NCBI GenBank assembly: GCA_029975055.1
Contig: JARKPU010000074.1
Location: 1-64,000, forward strand
Origin: Anaerolinea sp.
GTDB lineage: Bacteria > Chloroflexota > Anaerolineae > Anaerolineales > Anaerolineaceae
Reading direction: 5' to 3'
Length of the DNA: 64,000 nt
The position numbers and the translations under genes were made by a program. The notes under the pieces are model-generated. The model worked only from the letters and a program-made list of their open reading frames with translations. It ran no database searches and was not told the origin of the DNA. Shown piece after piece: positions 25,043-34,231 of the stretch; within the stretch, counting starts at the first letter, position 1; each line of letters begins with the position of its first letter.

Positions 25043-28000
25043 TCAGGCGGGCTGCCAGAGGGCCACCCGGTCTCGCCCGGCCTGCTTGGCCTGGTAAAGC
25101 GCCTGGTCGGCCTGCTCGATCAGTTCTTCCAGAGCGGTTGTCCCGCTGGTCAGGGTGCTGATGCCAATCGAAAAGGTGCTCCAAATGCTGAGCTCACCGC
25201 TGCTGAACGGCTGCTGGTGGGCGTCGTCGAGCAGCCTTTCGGCCGCCGAACACAGGCCCCGGCAGTCGGTCTCGGGCAGCAGGAAGCAGAATTCGTCCCC
25301 ACCGTAGCGGCAGAGGAGGTCGGCCTCGCGCATCACTTTGCGGAAGCGCCGGCCCATCTCGCGCAGAACATCGTCGCCCACCGCGTGCCCGTAGAGATCG
25401 TTGATATCCTTGAAATGGTCAATGTCGATCATCATCAGTGAGAGCGGGCGGTTGAAGCGCCGGCTGCGATCCAGTTCGTGCCGCGCCAGCTCGAAGAACC
25501 CGCGCCGGTTATACAGCCCGGTGAGCGGGTCGGTGATCGCCAGTTGCTGCTGGTGGGCATGCAGCAGCGCATTTTGCAGGGCCACGGCGGCCTGGTTGGA
25601 ATACACCTGAACGAGCAGGATTTCATTGGCGTTGAACGGCTTCACCTCCCGCCGTCCCAGGGTCACCAGCCCCATCACCTCGTTGCCCGCCGTGAGGGGA
25701 ATCCCCAGCCAGGAACGAACGGCATCTTCACCATCCCAGGGCCTGTAACGCGGGTCTTGTTGAGCATCTTCCAGGGCCAGCGCCCCGCCGCTGTTAAGTA
25801 CATCCAGCAGCAGCCGGTCTTCGAGCGGGTCGCGAACCCCGAGCGGGCTGCCCTCCGCAGGCGCATTCTTATACGCGAGCGGCTGCAAGCCATCCGGCTT
25901 ATACAGGCACACCATGGCGGTGTGGCACTGCACCAGCGTTTCCAGGTGCTCGATGATCGACTGCGCCACCTCGTTGACGTTGAGCGTGGTGGTGAGGGCT
26001 GCGCTGGCCTGCCGCAGACGCTCCGATTCATCGGCGCGCGCCTGCGCGGCAACCAGGGCGTTCATGCGCGCCAGGATGAGGGCAATCAACCCTCCGGCCT
26101 GCTGGATGACGGCAATCTCGCGGGGGGTGAATTCGTATGGCCGGTTGAAGCCAACCAGCAAGGCGCCGAGCTTCGAGCCGTTCACCTGCAGGGGCACCCC
26201 CAGCAGCGAACGGGTGGGGAACAACTCGGCCACGGCGCGGGGAAGGTAGGGCGTATCGTACGTGTCGGAGATCGCGATCGGCCGGCCCTCGTGCATCAAG
26301 GCGTAGGTGAGGTTCCGCTCGCCCGGCTTGGGCACGTCGGAAGTGTAGGTTTCTTCGTTGATCCCGTAAGCCATCAGGGGGATCGTCTGCCGGGTGTTTT
26401 CCTCCCACCCGGTCATATAACAGCCGTCGGCGTTGATCAACTGCGCCACGCGCCGCACGACATCCTTCAAAATGGTCTGGATATCGCCGCCGCTCAGGGC
26501 CACCTGGGTGATCTCATTCAACAGGGTCATCTGGCGGGCGTTGGCGCGGGTGACCTCGAAGAGCTGCGCGTTGGCCAGCACCCAGGCGGCGCGCTCGGCG
26601 AATGCGCTCAGCATGCGGCGCGAGGCCTCGTTGAACGCATCGAGGTTGGGGCTTTCCACGTTGAGCACGCCCGTCACCTCGCCGCCGGCGATGAGCGGAA
26701 TGGCCAGCTCCGAGCGGGTGGCCGGCGAACCGGCGACATAGCGTTTATCTTTACGCACATCCGGGCAGTAGATGGTCTTTCCCAGGCGGGCCGCCGCAAC
26801 CGTCAGGCCGGGGCCGTCCAGCGGCAGCACGTGCAGGCCCAGGCAGATTTCTCCGGCCTCGCGGAACACCTGCAAAAGCTGGCGGTCTTTATCCACCAGC
26901 AGCACACCGCAGTGCGATTGGGCAAATTCACCCACCACGGCGCGCGCAATCTCCTCCGCCACCGTCCCCAGGTCGGCGCCGGCCGCGAAGAGCGGCGCGA
27001 GGGCGCGCAAGAGCGTGTTCGTCTCGGCGGCCACGGCGCGGGTCGATTGGAACTGGTTGGCGTTTTCCAAGGCGATCGAAGCCTGGTCGGCGAAGGCCTG
27101 CAGCATGGCGGCGTGCGCTGCGGTGAAGAACCCAGGCTGCCGGCTGGAGACGTTGACGAACCCCACCACCCGTCCCCGCGAGCGGATCGGCGCAGTGGCA
27201 TACGACCGGATCCACGCCGATTCGGGGCGCTTCACCCACAGCGGTTCTTGCTCGGTGTCTGGAACCGCCAGCCCGCGGCCCGTTTGGGCGACCTGTTCGA
27301 GGATCTTGAAGGTTTTCAAGGGCTCGCGCCACTCGCTCAACTGCAGACCGATGAGGCTGGCGCCGCGGCTGCGCACGATGTGCAGCATCTCGCCCTCGAG
27401 GAGCATCACATTGGCCGCGTCGTGCTCGACGACGCGGTTGATGTTGGTCAGGATGCGCTCGATCACTTCGTTCAAATCGAGTGTGCTGGTGAGCGCCGAG
27501 GCCACGTCGCGCAGGGCCTCGGCCAGCAGGCGCTGCTCTCGCTCCGAATCCAGCAGGCGCGCGTTGCGCAGCGCGATGGCCGCCTGCCTCGAGAAGGCAT
27601 CCAGCACTTCTGCCTGGAGCTGAGAGTAGGCGGTCGGGCGGTCATAAAAGGCCACGACCAGCGCGCTTGCCTGGCCTTCGAAATAGAGCGGCCAGGAGCT
27701 GTAGGAGCGAATGCCTGCCCCGGCCAGCTGCCACCATTCGGCTTTCTCTTCCGGCAAAGCGGCGACATCCGGCAGGTGATAGGTCACCGGGTTTTCCGGC
27801 AAGAAGAACGACCGGTCGGCCCTGGAGCGTGAAATGAGCGATCGGGCCAGCCGGCGGGGCAGGTTTTGCTGCCAGAGAATGGCGAAATCACCATCGGGCT
27901 GGCGCTCCAGCATGGCCGCGCGCGGGGCGCCCGTCAGATCGAGCACCCCTTTGCCGATGGTGGCGATGACCTCCGCGAGTCCGAGCGGGCGGTTGAGCAA

Positions 28001-29329
28001 TCCGCTCAATTCGGCCAGGCGGGCCATCAGGCGCGAGTTCTCCAGGCTGGCCTCGTAATCTTCGAGGCGTTCGGCCATCACCCCAAGCTGCTGGCCGATG
28101 ATTTCGATGAAAGCAAAATCGCGCTTACTCCAAAAGTCGGGCTCTTTACTGGCCAGGTCGATGCACCCAAAGGCCTTCTTCGCCGTCCGAATGGTGACGC
28201 TGGCGGTGGAGCGGATTTCGCATTCGAGGAAATTCCGCGAAATGCCCTCTAACCCGGCGGGCAGGTTGGGGCTGAGCCAATCGGGAACGAGCAGGTGCGC
28301 TTCTTCGCTGCCGTGGAGCAGGCCGATCAGGTTGTCGGCCGCGGGGCAGGTCTGCCCGTCTGCAGCCAGGAAGTGCGTCGTGCCATTGAGAGTCACCCAG
28401 GCAAAATCGGCGCGGGTGGCCTGCTGGATCTGCTGCAAAGCCCCGCGCGCCAGGTCTTTGTGGTTACTGGCCCCGGCTGCGGTTTGAATGATGCGGTTGA
28501 TCGCTTCCAGCCCGGCGGCGCGCACGGCCAGGTCATGGTTCGCGCGCTCCACCGCTTTGGCCTGCTCGGCCACGGTGGCCGCCAGGTTACGGTTAAGCTC
28601 GGTCAATTGGTCGCGCTGGCTTCTCACGCGCTCGATCAGGCGCGTGAATGCCCGCCCAAAATCGTCCAGCTCCATCAGGAACCTGGGCGGGAAGTTCCCC
28701 GCCCCCTCATCATCCGAAGCCAGATGAACCGCCTCGCGCATGCGATATATCGGCCGCAGTACGATCAGCCAGAGGAGCAGGAGAACCAGGCCGAAATACA
28801 ATGCGATGACCAGGAATGCACGCAGCATGGAGGCGGATTGCCTTTGGCGGATCTCCGCCATTTGTTTCGCCAGCTGCACCTCACGGATCAGCACCGCCGC
28901 CGAATCGAGGTGGTTCGTGTTGATCCGCACGGCCACTTGCAGGTTATCCTGCCCGCCGACCCAGCCAGTGGAACTCCCCTGCCTGAAGGCATCTTCGGGC
29001 AGGTCGGGGGCGAATTCATGCAGCGGGGCGCTGCCGTGGCTGTCGAGTATGATTGCGCCGGTGTATGTGACCAGAGAAATGCGCTCGGTGCGCGTGGTGC
29101 GCCGCATCACATCCAGGTTGGCCACCACCGTGTTCCATTCTCCCTCCTCAATTTGATCGGCCACGGCCCCCAGGATGGCGCGGGTAATATCCACCTGGCT
29201 GCTCACCAGCAATTGCCGCGCGGCTTCGACCTCGCGCCGCATGCGGAACAATTCGGTCAGCGCGATGGCCACAACGCCTAACAGAATGAACAGCAGTATG
29301 AGCCAGGACAGGCGGAAACGAACTCTCAT
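25043..29329 (-). CDS. Membrane diguanylate cyclase with HAMP and six GAF domains
   Basis: A protein of about 1428 residues. Two membrane helices (near the N-terminus and around 160-190) bracket an extracytoplasmic sensor, followed by a HAMP-like linker. Six successive GAF-type domains then occupy roughly 275-1250, and a C-terminal GGDEF domain (about 1260-1420) carries RYGGDEF and an upstream RxxD inhibitory site (READ). It should make c-di-GMP from GTP, with feedback inhibition. ATG 29329 is preferred since the membrane segment follows; an in-frame TTG at 29365 is possible. A TATACT box lies near 29390. The number of GAF domains is unusually high. Confidence 0.88.
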   Translation of the reverse strand: MRVRFRLSWLILLFILLGVVAIALTELFRMRREVEAARQLLVSSQVDITRAILGAVADQIEEGEWNTVVANLDVMRRTTRTERISLVTYTGAIILDSHGSAPLHEFAPDLPEDAFRQGSSTGWVGGQDNLQVAVRINTNHLDSAAVLIREVQLAKQMAEIRQRQSASMLRAFLVIALYFGLVLLLLWLIVLRPIYRMREAVHLASDDEGAGNFPPRFLMELDDFGRAFTRLIERVRSQRDQLTELNRNLAATVAEQAKAVERANHDLAVRAAGLEAINRIIQTAAGASNHKDLARGALQQIQQATRADFAWVTLNGTTHFLAADGQTCPAADNLIGLLHGSEEAHLLVPDWLSPNLPAGLEGISRNFLECEIRSTASVTIRTAKKAFGCIDLASKEPDFWSKRDFAFIEIIGQQLGVMAERLEDYEASLENSRLMARLAELSGLLNRPLGLAEVIATIGKGVLDLTGAPRAAMLERQPDGDFAILWQQNLPRRLARSLISRSRADRSFFLPENPVTYHLPDVAALPEEKAEWWQLAGAGIRSYSSWPLYFEGQASALVVAFYDRPTAYSQLQAEVLDAFSRQAAIALRNARLLDSEREQRLLAEALRDVASALTSTLDLNEVIERILTNINRVVEHDAANVMLLEGEMLHIVRSRGASLIGLQLSEWREPLKTFKILEQVAQTGRGLAVPDTEQEPLWVKRPESAWIRSYATAPIRSRGRVVGFVNVSSRQPGFFTAAHAAMLQAFADQASIALENANQFQSTRAVAAETNTLLRALAPLFAAGADLGTVAEEIARAVVGEFAQSHCGVLLVDKDRQLLQVFREAGEICLGLHVLPLDGPGLTVAAARLGKTIYCPDVRKDKRYVAGSPATRSELAIPLIAGGEVTGVLNVESPNLDAFNEASRRMLSAFAERAAWVLANAQLFEVTRANARQMTLLNEITQVALSGGDIQTILKDVVRRVAQLINADGCYMTGWEENTRQTIPLMAYGINEETYTSDVPKPGERNLTYALMHEGRPIAISDTYDTPYLPRAVAELFPTRSLLGVPLQVNGSKLGALLVGFNRPYEFTPREIAVIQQAGGLIALILARMNALVAAQARADESERLRQASAALTTTLNVNEVAQSIIEHLETLVQCHTAMVCLYKPDGLQPLAYKNAPAEGSPLGVRDPLEDRLLLDVLNSGGALALEDAQQDPRYRPWDGEDAVRSWLGIPLTAGNEVMGLVTLGRREVKPFNANEILLVQVYSNQAAVALQNALLHAHQQQLAITDPLTGLYNRRGFFELARHELDRSRRFNRPLSLMMIDIDHFKDINDLYGHAVGDDVLREMGRRFRKVMREADLLCRYGGDEFCFLLPETDCRGLCSAAERLLDDAHQQPFSSGELSIWSTFSIGISTLTSGTTALEELIEQADQALYQAKQAGRDRVALWQPA

Positions 29330-29415
29330 GTAAAGAGGGGGAACCGAAGGTGGGCAGGTTTTCAAAGAAACCCTGGGCTTTCAAAAGTATAACATAGATC
29401 GCCCCAGGCAAGGGC

Positions 29416-29444
29416 TTGACTTTCTTGACGCATTGCGTTATCCT
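29416..29444 (+). promoter_or_regulatory. Sigma-70 type promoter of the phasin-phaR operon
   Basis: TTGACT (29416-29421) and TATCCT (29439-29444) are 17 bp apart. The spacer and -10 overlap the first palindromic operator at 29426-29440, so a bound repressor would block polymerase. Confidence 0.6.
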
Positions 29445-29464
29445 GTTGGTGACGCGTTGCGTCA
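29426..29464. promoter_or_regulatory. Paired palindromic operators, probable PhaR sites
   Basis: TGACGCATTGCGTTA (29426-29440) and TGACGCGTTGCGTCA (29450-29464) are two copies of one palindrome, 24 bp apart. The second is a perfect TGACGC-n3-GCGTCA. PhaR proteins bind GC-n-GC-type palindromes before phasin genes, and phaR is the second gene of this operon, so autoregulation is likely. Confidence 0.6.
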
Positions 29465-29483
29465 AACCGGAATGGAGGATGAC

Positions 29484-29828
29484 ATGACGAACGAATCGAC
29501 CGAGAAACCGAAATCCCGCGGCCCGCTCTACGATGCCACGCGCATGGTCTTGCTAGCCGCCGTCGGGGCGGCCTCGCTGGCCCAGGAAGAACTCAACGGC
29601 TTCATCGACCGGCTGGTCGAGCGCGGCGAAATGGCCGAAGCCGACGCCCGCAAGCTCATCCGCGAGATCGGCGACCGGCGGCAGAAGCTGGAACGCGAGC
29701 GCAAGAGCCAGGAGCAGAAGGCTGCCGGCTCCACCGCCGCCACCCGCGCCGACATCGAAGCGCTGACCGCGCGGATCGCCGACCTGACCCGCCAGATCGA
29801 AGAGCTCAAGCAGGCCAAGGGCAAGTGA
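29484..29828 (+). CDS. Phasin-like polyhydroxyalkanoate granule-associated protein
   Basis: A 114-residue, highly charged, helical protein. The N-terminal half (RMVLLAAVGAASLAQEELNGFIDRLVERGEMAEADARKL, here cited by its ends 21-60) has the amphipathic helix of PhaF/PhaI-type granule proteins. The C-terminus (70-112) is a coiled coil. ATG 29484 is preferred to ATG 29472 because the GGAGGA site sits between them. It is followed after 1 nt by phaR. No PHA synthase gene is in the window. A poly(hydroxyalkanoate) coat function is inferred from family and neighbour. Confidence 0.72.
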   Translation: MTNESTEKPKSRGPLYDATRMVLLAAVGAASLAQEELNGFIDRLVERGEMAEADARKLIREIGDRRQKLERERKSQEQKAAGSTAATRADIEALTARIADLTRQIEELKQAKGK

Positions 29829-29829
29829 C

Positions 29830-30357
29830 ATGCCGCTGATCAAACGCTACGCCAACCGCAAGCTCTATGACACGCAGGCGGGCCAGTACGTCACGCTGGA
29901 AGATATCGGTGAATTCATCCGCCGCGGCGAAGATATCCAGGTGGTGGATCACGAATCCGGGCGCGACCTCACCTCGCTGACGCTGACCCAGGTGCTCTTC
30001 CAGGAAGAGAAACGCATTGGCGAACTGCTCCCCAAGGTGGTGCTCACGCGGCTCATCCGAACCGGCGGAGACACGCTCGAAAGCCTGCGCGAGCGCATGC
30101 TGGCCGCCTTCGACCCGCAAAGCCTGGTGGATGCTGAAATCCGCCGCCGGTTAGAAAGCCTTGCCGCGCGCGGCGAGCTGGCTGCCGAAGAAGCCGTGCG
30201 GCTGGCTGAAAAGCTGGCCGGCCCGCCCGAGCAGTGGGATGTGACCCATGCCCCCGCCGCCGAGCCGCCCGCGCAAGAACCCGATGACCTGCAGGCGCTG
30301 CTCCAGCAGGTGGAAGCGCTCGAAAAAGAACTGGCCGCGCTGAAGGACGAGGGATAG
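29830..30357 (+). CDS. phaR: Polyhydroxyalkanoate synthesis regulator (PhaR N-domain)
   Basis: A 175-residue DNA-binding regulator. Residues 1-60 match the PhaR N-terminal domain almost completely: IKRYANRKLYDT, GQYVTLEDIGEFIRRGEDIQVVDH and DLTSLTLTQVL. The rest is helical and acidic, with a coiled coil at the end. PhaR senses PHA or its granules and represses phasin genes. The palindromes at 29426-29464 are the probable targets. It follows the phasin-like gene by 1 nt. Confidence 0.92.
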   Translation: MPLIKRYANRKLYDTQAGQYVTLEDIGEFIRRGEDIQVVDHESGRDLTSLTLTQVLFQEEKRIGELLPKVVLTRLIRTGGDTLESLRERMLAAFDPQSLVDAEIRRRLESLAARGELAAEEAVRLAEKLAGPPEQWDVTHAPAAEPPAQEPDDLQALLQQVEALEKELAALKDEG

Positions 30358-30360
30358 AAT

Positions 30361-30900
30361 TTATTTCCGCGCGAACCCCGACCAGACCGTCCAGGCCAGC
30401 CCCGCCGCGCACAGCGCCACCATGGCAATCAACAGCTGGCGGCGGTACGCATCGACAAAGCCCGTTGCGGCGGCCACCAGCGGGTTCGTGGTGGGGGTGG
30501 GGGTCAGGGTTGGCGCAGGCGTGCGCGTGGGCGCAGGCGTGCGCGTGGGGGTGAGTGGCGTGGGCGAACGGGTCGGGCGCGGCGTCACCGGCGTGATCGT
30601 CGGCGTGAGCGTCACCGTGGGCGCCAGGCGGATGATCAACTTCTGGTTGGGGAAGATGGCCGAAGATGAGGGCGCCAGCCCGTTCAACGAGCGGATTTCA
30701 TCCATGCTCACCCCATACGCTTCGGCAATGCCGGCCAGCGTTTCGCCCTCGGCGACGAAGTGAACAACAGCCCCGTCGGCCATCGGCGTGGAGGTGAGGA
30801 TGCCCTGCGGCGCACCGCGGGCCGCGGCCGGGCGGGCTGCCAAAAGAACCGCAAAAGAAAAGAACACGGCAAACAACAATCGGGGCAGGCGATGACGCAT
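30361..30900 (-). CDS. LysM domain membrane protein
   Basis: A 179-residue protein. A signal sequence (5-27) precedes one LysM domain (about 45-92; VHFVAEGETLAGIAEAYGVS, then NGLAPSSSAIFPNQKLII), a Thr/Pro-rich linker (93-140) and a C-terminal membrane helix (about 155-173). LysM binds peptidoglycan or chitin-type sugars, so this is likely a wall-facing anchored protein. The gene is convergent with phaR, only 3 nt apart, and has a leaderless promoter. Confidence 0.87.
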   Translation of the reverse strand: MRHRLPRLLFAVFFSFAVLLAARPAAARGAPQGILTSTPMADGAVVHFVAEGETLAGIAEAYGVSMDEIRSLNGLAPSSSAIFPNQKLIIRLAPTVTLTPTITPVTPRPTRSPTPLTPTRTPAPTRTPAPTLTPTPTTNPLVAAATGFVDAYRRQLLIAMVALCAAGLAWTVWSGFARK

Positions 30901-30906
30901 GCCCCG

Positions 30907-30912
30907 ATTATA
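30907..30912 (-). promoter_or_regulatory. -10 box TATAAT, leaderless promoter of the LysM gene
   Basis: A perfect TATAAT on the minus strand is followed by CGGGGC (6 nt) and ATG at 30900, with no ribosome site. Confidence 0.6.
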
Positions 30913-30948
30913 GCCGGAACAGGATCGTTTGTAGAGGAATGAACCCGG

Positions 30949-31422
30949 TTACTTCCGGTTCAAGCTGATCACATAAGCAATCACATCGGCGATTTGCTGC
31001 GGGGTGAGGATCTTATCATCGCCGAATTTCAACATGCTCAACGTGGGGCTGTCGCCTTCGGGGGTCGAGCCGTGCTCGATGAACAGGTCGAGGTTGGTCG
31101 CGAAGGTTTTATAGTCGGCGTTGGCAATCGTCTCATCGATCGGGTTCAGCGCCGGAACGGTCTCCTCCGCCCCGCCGGGGTTTGCCACCCCGCCTTTCCC
31201 TTCTTCGCCATGGCAGGAAACGCAATTCTGCTCGAAGATCGTCTTGCCGTTCGCGGCATCTCCGGTAAGGTTGATCGCCTCGCCCGGCCCGCCCGGGTTC
31301 GAAGGTTTCGCGCCTTCGTCGGCGGGTTTGGGCGTCCCCGAACAGGCCGCCAGGGCCGCGGCCAGAACAAGCACAACGAATCCATACAGCCAGCTCATTT
31401 GACGTGTGCGAGTGTTCATCGT
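30949..31422 (-). CDS. c-type cytochrome lipoprotein
   Basis: A 157-residue monohaem cytochrome c anchored by a lipid. The lipobox is AALAAC (Cys about residue 27), followed by a Pro-rich linker and one cytochrome c domain with haem motif CVSCH (about 70-74) and a methionine ligand candidate in PTLSMLKFG. It probably shuttles electrons at the outer membrane face. The start at 31422 has an AAGGAGGGA site; a longer in-frame start at 31500 has none and would bury the signal peptide. It lies 46 nt downstream of the URO-D gene. Confidence 0.9.
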   Translation of the reverse strand, partial: TMNTRTRQMSWLYGFVVLVLAAALAACSGTPKPADEGAKPSNPGGPGEAINLTGDAANGKTIFEQNCVSCHGEEGKGGVANPGGAEETVPALNPIDETIANADYKTFATNLDLFIEHGSTPEGDSPTLSMLKFGDDKILTPQQIADVIAYVISLNRK

Positions 31423-31468
31423 CCCTCCTTGTTGATCCGCCTTGGGTTGGGTTGGCAGGCGCCGGGGA

Positions 31469-32470
31469 TCATAGGGTTGCGCCATGAACATCTTCATCAT
31501 AACACGCGCGCGGGCAATTTGACAACCGGACGAACTCGTCGCACATGGCCTCGATCGCTTCGGGCCGGTGCCCCGCCCCGCGCGGGTCGGAGTACCAGCG
31601 CGGGATGAACCCTCCCTGTGGCCTACCCAGGTGGCGCGCCATCGCGCGGCAATAGGCGCGGATCTCCTCCGGCGTTCCGCTGACCATCGTTTTCTGGATA
31701 TCCACCGGCGCGAAAAAGGTCAGCCGCCCGCCAAAGCGCCGGCCCAGCAGTTCGAGGCCCATATTTTCCTGCTGGTCCATGTGGATCACCTGCAGGCCGA
31801 TCTCGATCAGATCATCCAGGATATCGACGATATACCCGCACGAATGGAGAAAGACCTGCAAACCCGCCTCCCTGGCGGCGGCGAAGATGCGGGCATAGCG
31901 CGGCTTCCACAGCGCGCGCCAGGATTTCGGTGAGATCATCAGGCGGTCTTGCAGGCCCCAATCGTCCAGCAGGAAGTAGCCATCGGCGCCGGCCTGCGCG
32001 TAGCGCTGAATGGCATACAGGTTCATCTCCACCAACAGGTCAAGCAGCCTGCCGAGCTGGCCGGGGGCCTGGTAGATATCGGCCCAGGTGTTCTCTAACC
32101 CGCGGATAAAATGCACGCGCTCGTAGATGGAAATGCCCGTGCAAAGGATATAGCGGTCGCCGGCTTTGGCGCGCAAATCGCGCAAGGCCTCCCAGCGCCT
32201 TTCGTCGCGGATATCCGGCGGGGTGATGCGCTCGAAATCCGCCCAATCTTTGAGCGGAAAATCCTTCACCTCGCCCAGGTTGGTGAAGCCCTTGTTCTCC
32301 CAAACCGCCCCCCACTCGTCTTTTCCTGAAGACGGGCGGTCGTCCGGCGAAGGGCTCATCCCGGCATAGTAAAAATCCGTCCCATACGGTTCCGGCAGGT
32401 CATACGGCAGGCGCGGCGCGCCCTGAAACAAAATGGTCCGGCGGACAATTTCTCGCGGGCTGAGCGGCAT
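31469..32470 (-). CDS. Uroporphyrinogen decarboxylase (URO-D) family protein
   Basis: A 333-residue TIM-barrel protein of the URO-D/corrinoid methyltransferase superfamily. It opens SPREIVRRTILFQGAPRLPY; later elements are DDWGLQDRLMISPKSWRALWKPRY, FLHSCGYIVDILDDLIEIGL and GGRLTFFAPVDIQKTM (each cited by family position). The HSCG segment is the usual zinc-binding site of the methyltransferase branch rather than true haem-pathway HemE, so methyl transfer or degradation chemistry is more likely than haem synthesis. A GAGGAG site precedes ATG 32470. No corrinoid protein gene is adjacent. Confidence 0.8.
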   Translation of the reverse strand: MPLSPREIVRRTILFQGAPRLPYDLPEPYGTDFYYAGMSPSPDDRPSSGKDEWGAVWENKGFTNLGEVKDFPLKDWADFERITPPDIRDERRWEALRDLRAKAGDRYILCTGISIYERVHFIRGLENTWADIYQAPGQLGRLLDLLVEMNLYAIQRYAQAGADGYFLLDDWGLQDRLMISPKSWRALWKPRYARIFAAAREAGLQVFLHSCGYIVDILDDLIEIGLQVIHMDQQENMGLELLGRRFGGRLTFFAPVDIQKTMVSGTPEEIRAYCRAMARHLGRPQGGFIPRWYSDPRGAGHRPEAIEAMCDEFVRLSNCPRACYDEDVHGATL

Positions 32471-32612
32471 ACAGTCTCCTCATCGAAGATCGCATATATA
32501 ATTCCAGCAAGGTTTCTGCTTTCCTACCATTCTACAGGGAAACCTCCCTGCGCATGAAGCGCACGCCCTGCTTTCCACCCACCATGATTGTGATGATGAA
32601 TAAAGGAAAACA

Positions 32613-34187
32613 ATGATCCATCTCAACCTCGAAGAGTATCGTGACAGGGTGCTTGGCTGCTGGATGGGTAAGAACATCGGCGGCACCCTCGGCGCGCCGT
32701 TCGAGTGGCGCAGGCAGGTTAACCGCGTCGAGTTTTACACCCAAGACCTGGGCGGCGAGCCGCTGCCGAACGACGACCTGGATATTCAGCTGCTCTGGCT
32801 GGTGGCGCTCGAAGAGATGGGCGTGCAGGTTGACGCCAACCTGCTGGCCGATTACTGGTGCATCTATGTCACCCCGCACTGGGCCGAATATGGCACCGCC
32901 AAGAACAACATGCGCCTCGGTCTGCTCCCGCCACAGTCGGGGAGCTTCCATAACGATTATAAAGATAGCTGCGGGGCCTTCATCCGCTCGGAGATCTGGG
33001 CCTGCATCGCGCCGGGCTGCCCGCAGGTGGCGGCGCGCTATGCCTACCATGACGCCATTCTCGACCACGGCAACGGCGAGGGCACCTTTGCAGCGGTTTT
33101 CTGCGCCGCGCTCGAAAGCGCCGCCTTCGTGGAAAGCGACCTGCGCCGCCTGGTGGAGATCGGCCTCTCGTACATCCCCGCCGATTGCGCAGTGAGCGGC
33201 GCGGCGCGGGCTGCCGTGGCCGCCTTCGATGCAGGCAAGAGCTGGCTGGAGGCCCGCGACCTGATCCTGGCGGGTTTCCGCGGCAGCAGCCACGGCGGCG
33301 CCCCCGAATTGACCTCCCCCGCCGACCGCGAAAAAGGCTTCCACGAGGGCAAGCGCGGCTGGGACGTGCCCTCCAACATCGGGCTGCTGGTGCTGGCTTT
33401 GCTGTATGGCGAGGGCGACTTCGCCAAAACCGTCTGCACAGCCGTCAACTGCGGAGAAGATACCGACTGCACCGGTGCGACAGCCGGTTCGATCTTCGGC
33501 ATCCTGCGCGGCTACCGCGCCATCCCCCCGCAGTGGGTGGAGCCGGTCGGCCGTAAAATCAAAACGGCCTGCCTCAACCTCGGCGAGCTGGGTTACTTCG
33601 GCAGCCAGCTCCCGCAAGACGTGGACGAGATGACCCGCCGCACCGAGCGCATCGCCCGCCAGGTGATCGCCTCCCACGGGCTGGCCGTCGAGTTCACCGG
33701 CGCTCCAAGCGACCTCTCGGCGCTGCAGGCAGCCGACCTGTACGCCAAAGACCCTTCGATGCGCAGCCTGGCGGGGTTTTCAACCAAACCATCCGCCCCG
33801 CCCGATTACGCCAACCTCAACGCCAGCGTGCACCGCTTTCCATTCTACGAAGTGGCGGTGGATTACGGCCCCGACCCCCTGGTGAAGGATGGAGTTCCGC
33901 GCGAGGTGAAGCTGCGCATCCGCAACCTGTATAAAACCCAGGATAACCTGCGCCTGCACTGGTACCTGCCGGAAGGCTGGCAGGTGAGTCCCTCGGCCGA
34001 TGCCGTTCTCTTTGCGCCCACCGGCTGGCTGGAGCAGGGCTCCACCGTAGAAGCTGCCTTCCAGCTCTCCACCGCGCGCATGCAGGGCGATGTGACCCGC
34101 TTTGCCGTGGAGCTGACCATCCCCGGCCGCCCGACGGTGATGCTGGTGCCGGTGATGCTGGTGAACGGCAATGCCATTTGCGGATAA
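32613..34187 (+). CDS. ADP-ribosylglycohydrolase family protein
   Basis: A 524-residue protein. Residues 1-360 are an ADP-ribosylglycohydrolase fold: DRVLGCWMGKNIGGTLGAP at the start, a metal-binding acidic set NDDLDIQ (about 50-56) and the C-terminal GEDTDCTGATAGSIFG motif (about 285-300). Residues 380-524 are an extra beta-rich domain. Family members cleave N- or O-glycosidic ADP-ribose bonds; related enzymes act on other nucleoside-like glycosides. The AAAGGA site precedes ATG 32613. It faces the BMP nucleoside importer operon, so a role in processing imported ribosides is possible. Confidence 0.82.
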   Translation: MIHLNLEEYRDRVLGCWMGKNIGGTLGAPFEWRRQVNRVEFYTQDLGGEPLPNDDLDIQLLWLVALEEMGVQVDANLLADYWCIYVTPHWAEYGTAKNNMRLGLLPPQSGSFHNDYKDSCGAFIRSEIWACIAPGCPQVAARYAYHDAILDHGNGEGTFAAVFCAALESAAFVESDLRRLVEIGLSYIPADCAVSGAARAAVAAFDAGKSWLEARDLILAGFRGSSHGGAPELTSPADREKGFHEGKRGWDVPSNIGLLVLALLYGEGDFAKTVCTAVNCGEDTDCTGATAGSIFGILRGYRAIPPQWVEPVGRKIKTACLNLGELGYFGSQLPQDVDEMTRRTERIARQVIASHGLAVEFTGAPSDLSALQAADLYAKDPSMRSLAGFSTKPSAPPDYANLNASVHRFPFYEVAVDYGPDPLVKDGVPREVKLRIRNLYKTQDNLRLHWYLPEGWQVSPSADAVLFAPTGWLEQGSTVEAAFQLSTARMQGDVTRFAVELTIPGRPTVMLVPVMLVNGNAICG

Positions 34188-34214
34188 AAAAACCTCCCCC
34201 GTTTTCGGGGGAGG
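34186..34214 (-). terminator. Intrinsic terminator of the BMP transporter operon
   Basis: CCTCCCCCG pairs with CGGGGGAGG (34193-34214) around TTTT; on the minus strand the stem is followed by seven T. It lies 18 nt beyond the last permease gene and also touches the stop of the convergent gene. Confidence 0.85.
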
Positions 34215-34231
34215 GCAGGGCAAGCGAAGGT

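Noticed and set aside
25478..27832. Long plus-strand open frame antisense to the multi-GAF cyclase
   Set aside because: The opposite strand has clear GAF and GGDEF domains; the antisense product shows only low-complexity basic sequence.
31469..32470. URO-D family gene as hemE
   Set aside because: It has an HSCG-type element of the methyltransferase branch and lies outside any haem-synthesis cluster.
32613..34187. ADP-ribosylglycohydrolase as the antitoxin of a DarTG-like system
   Set aside because: No DarT-type toxin is adjacent, and the protein is not a macrodomain.
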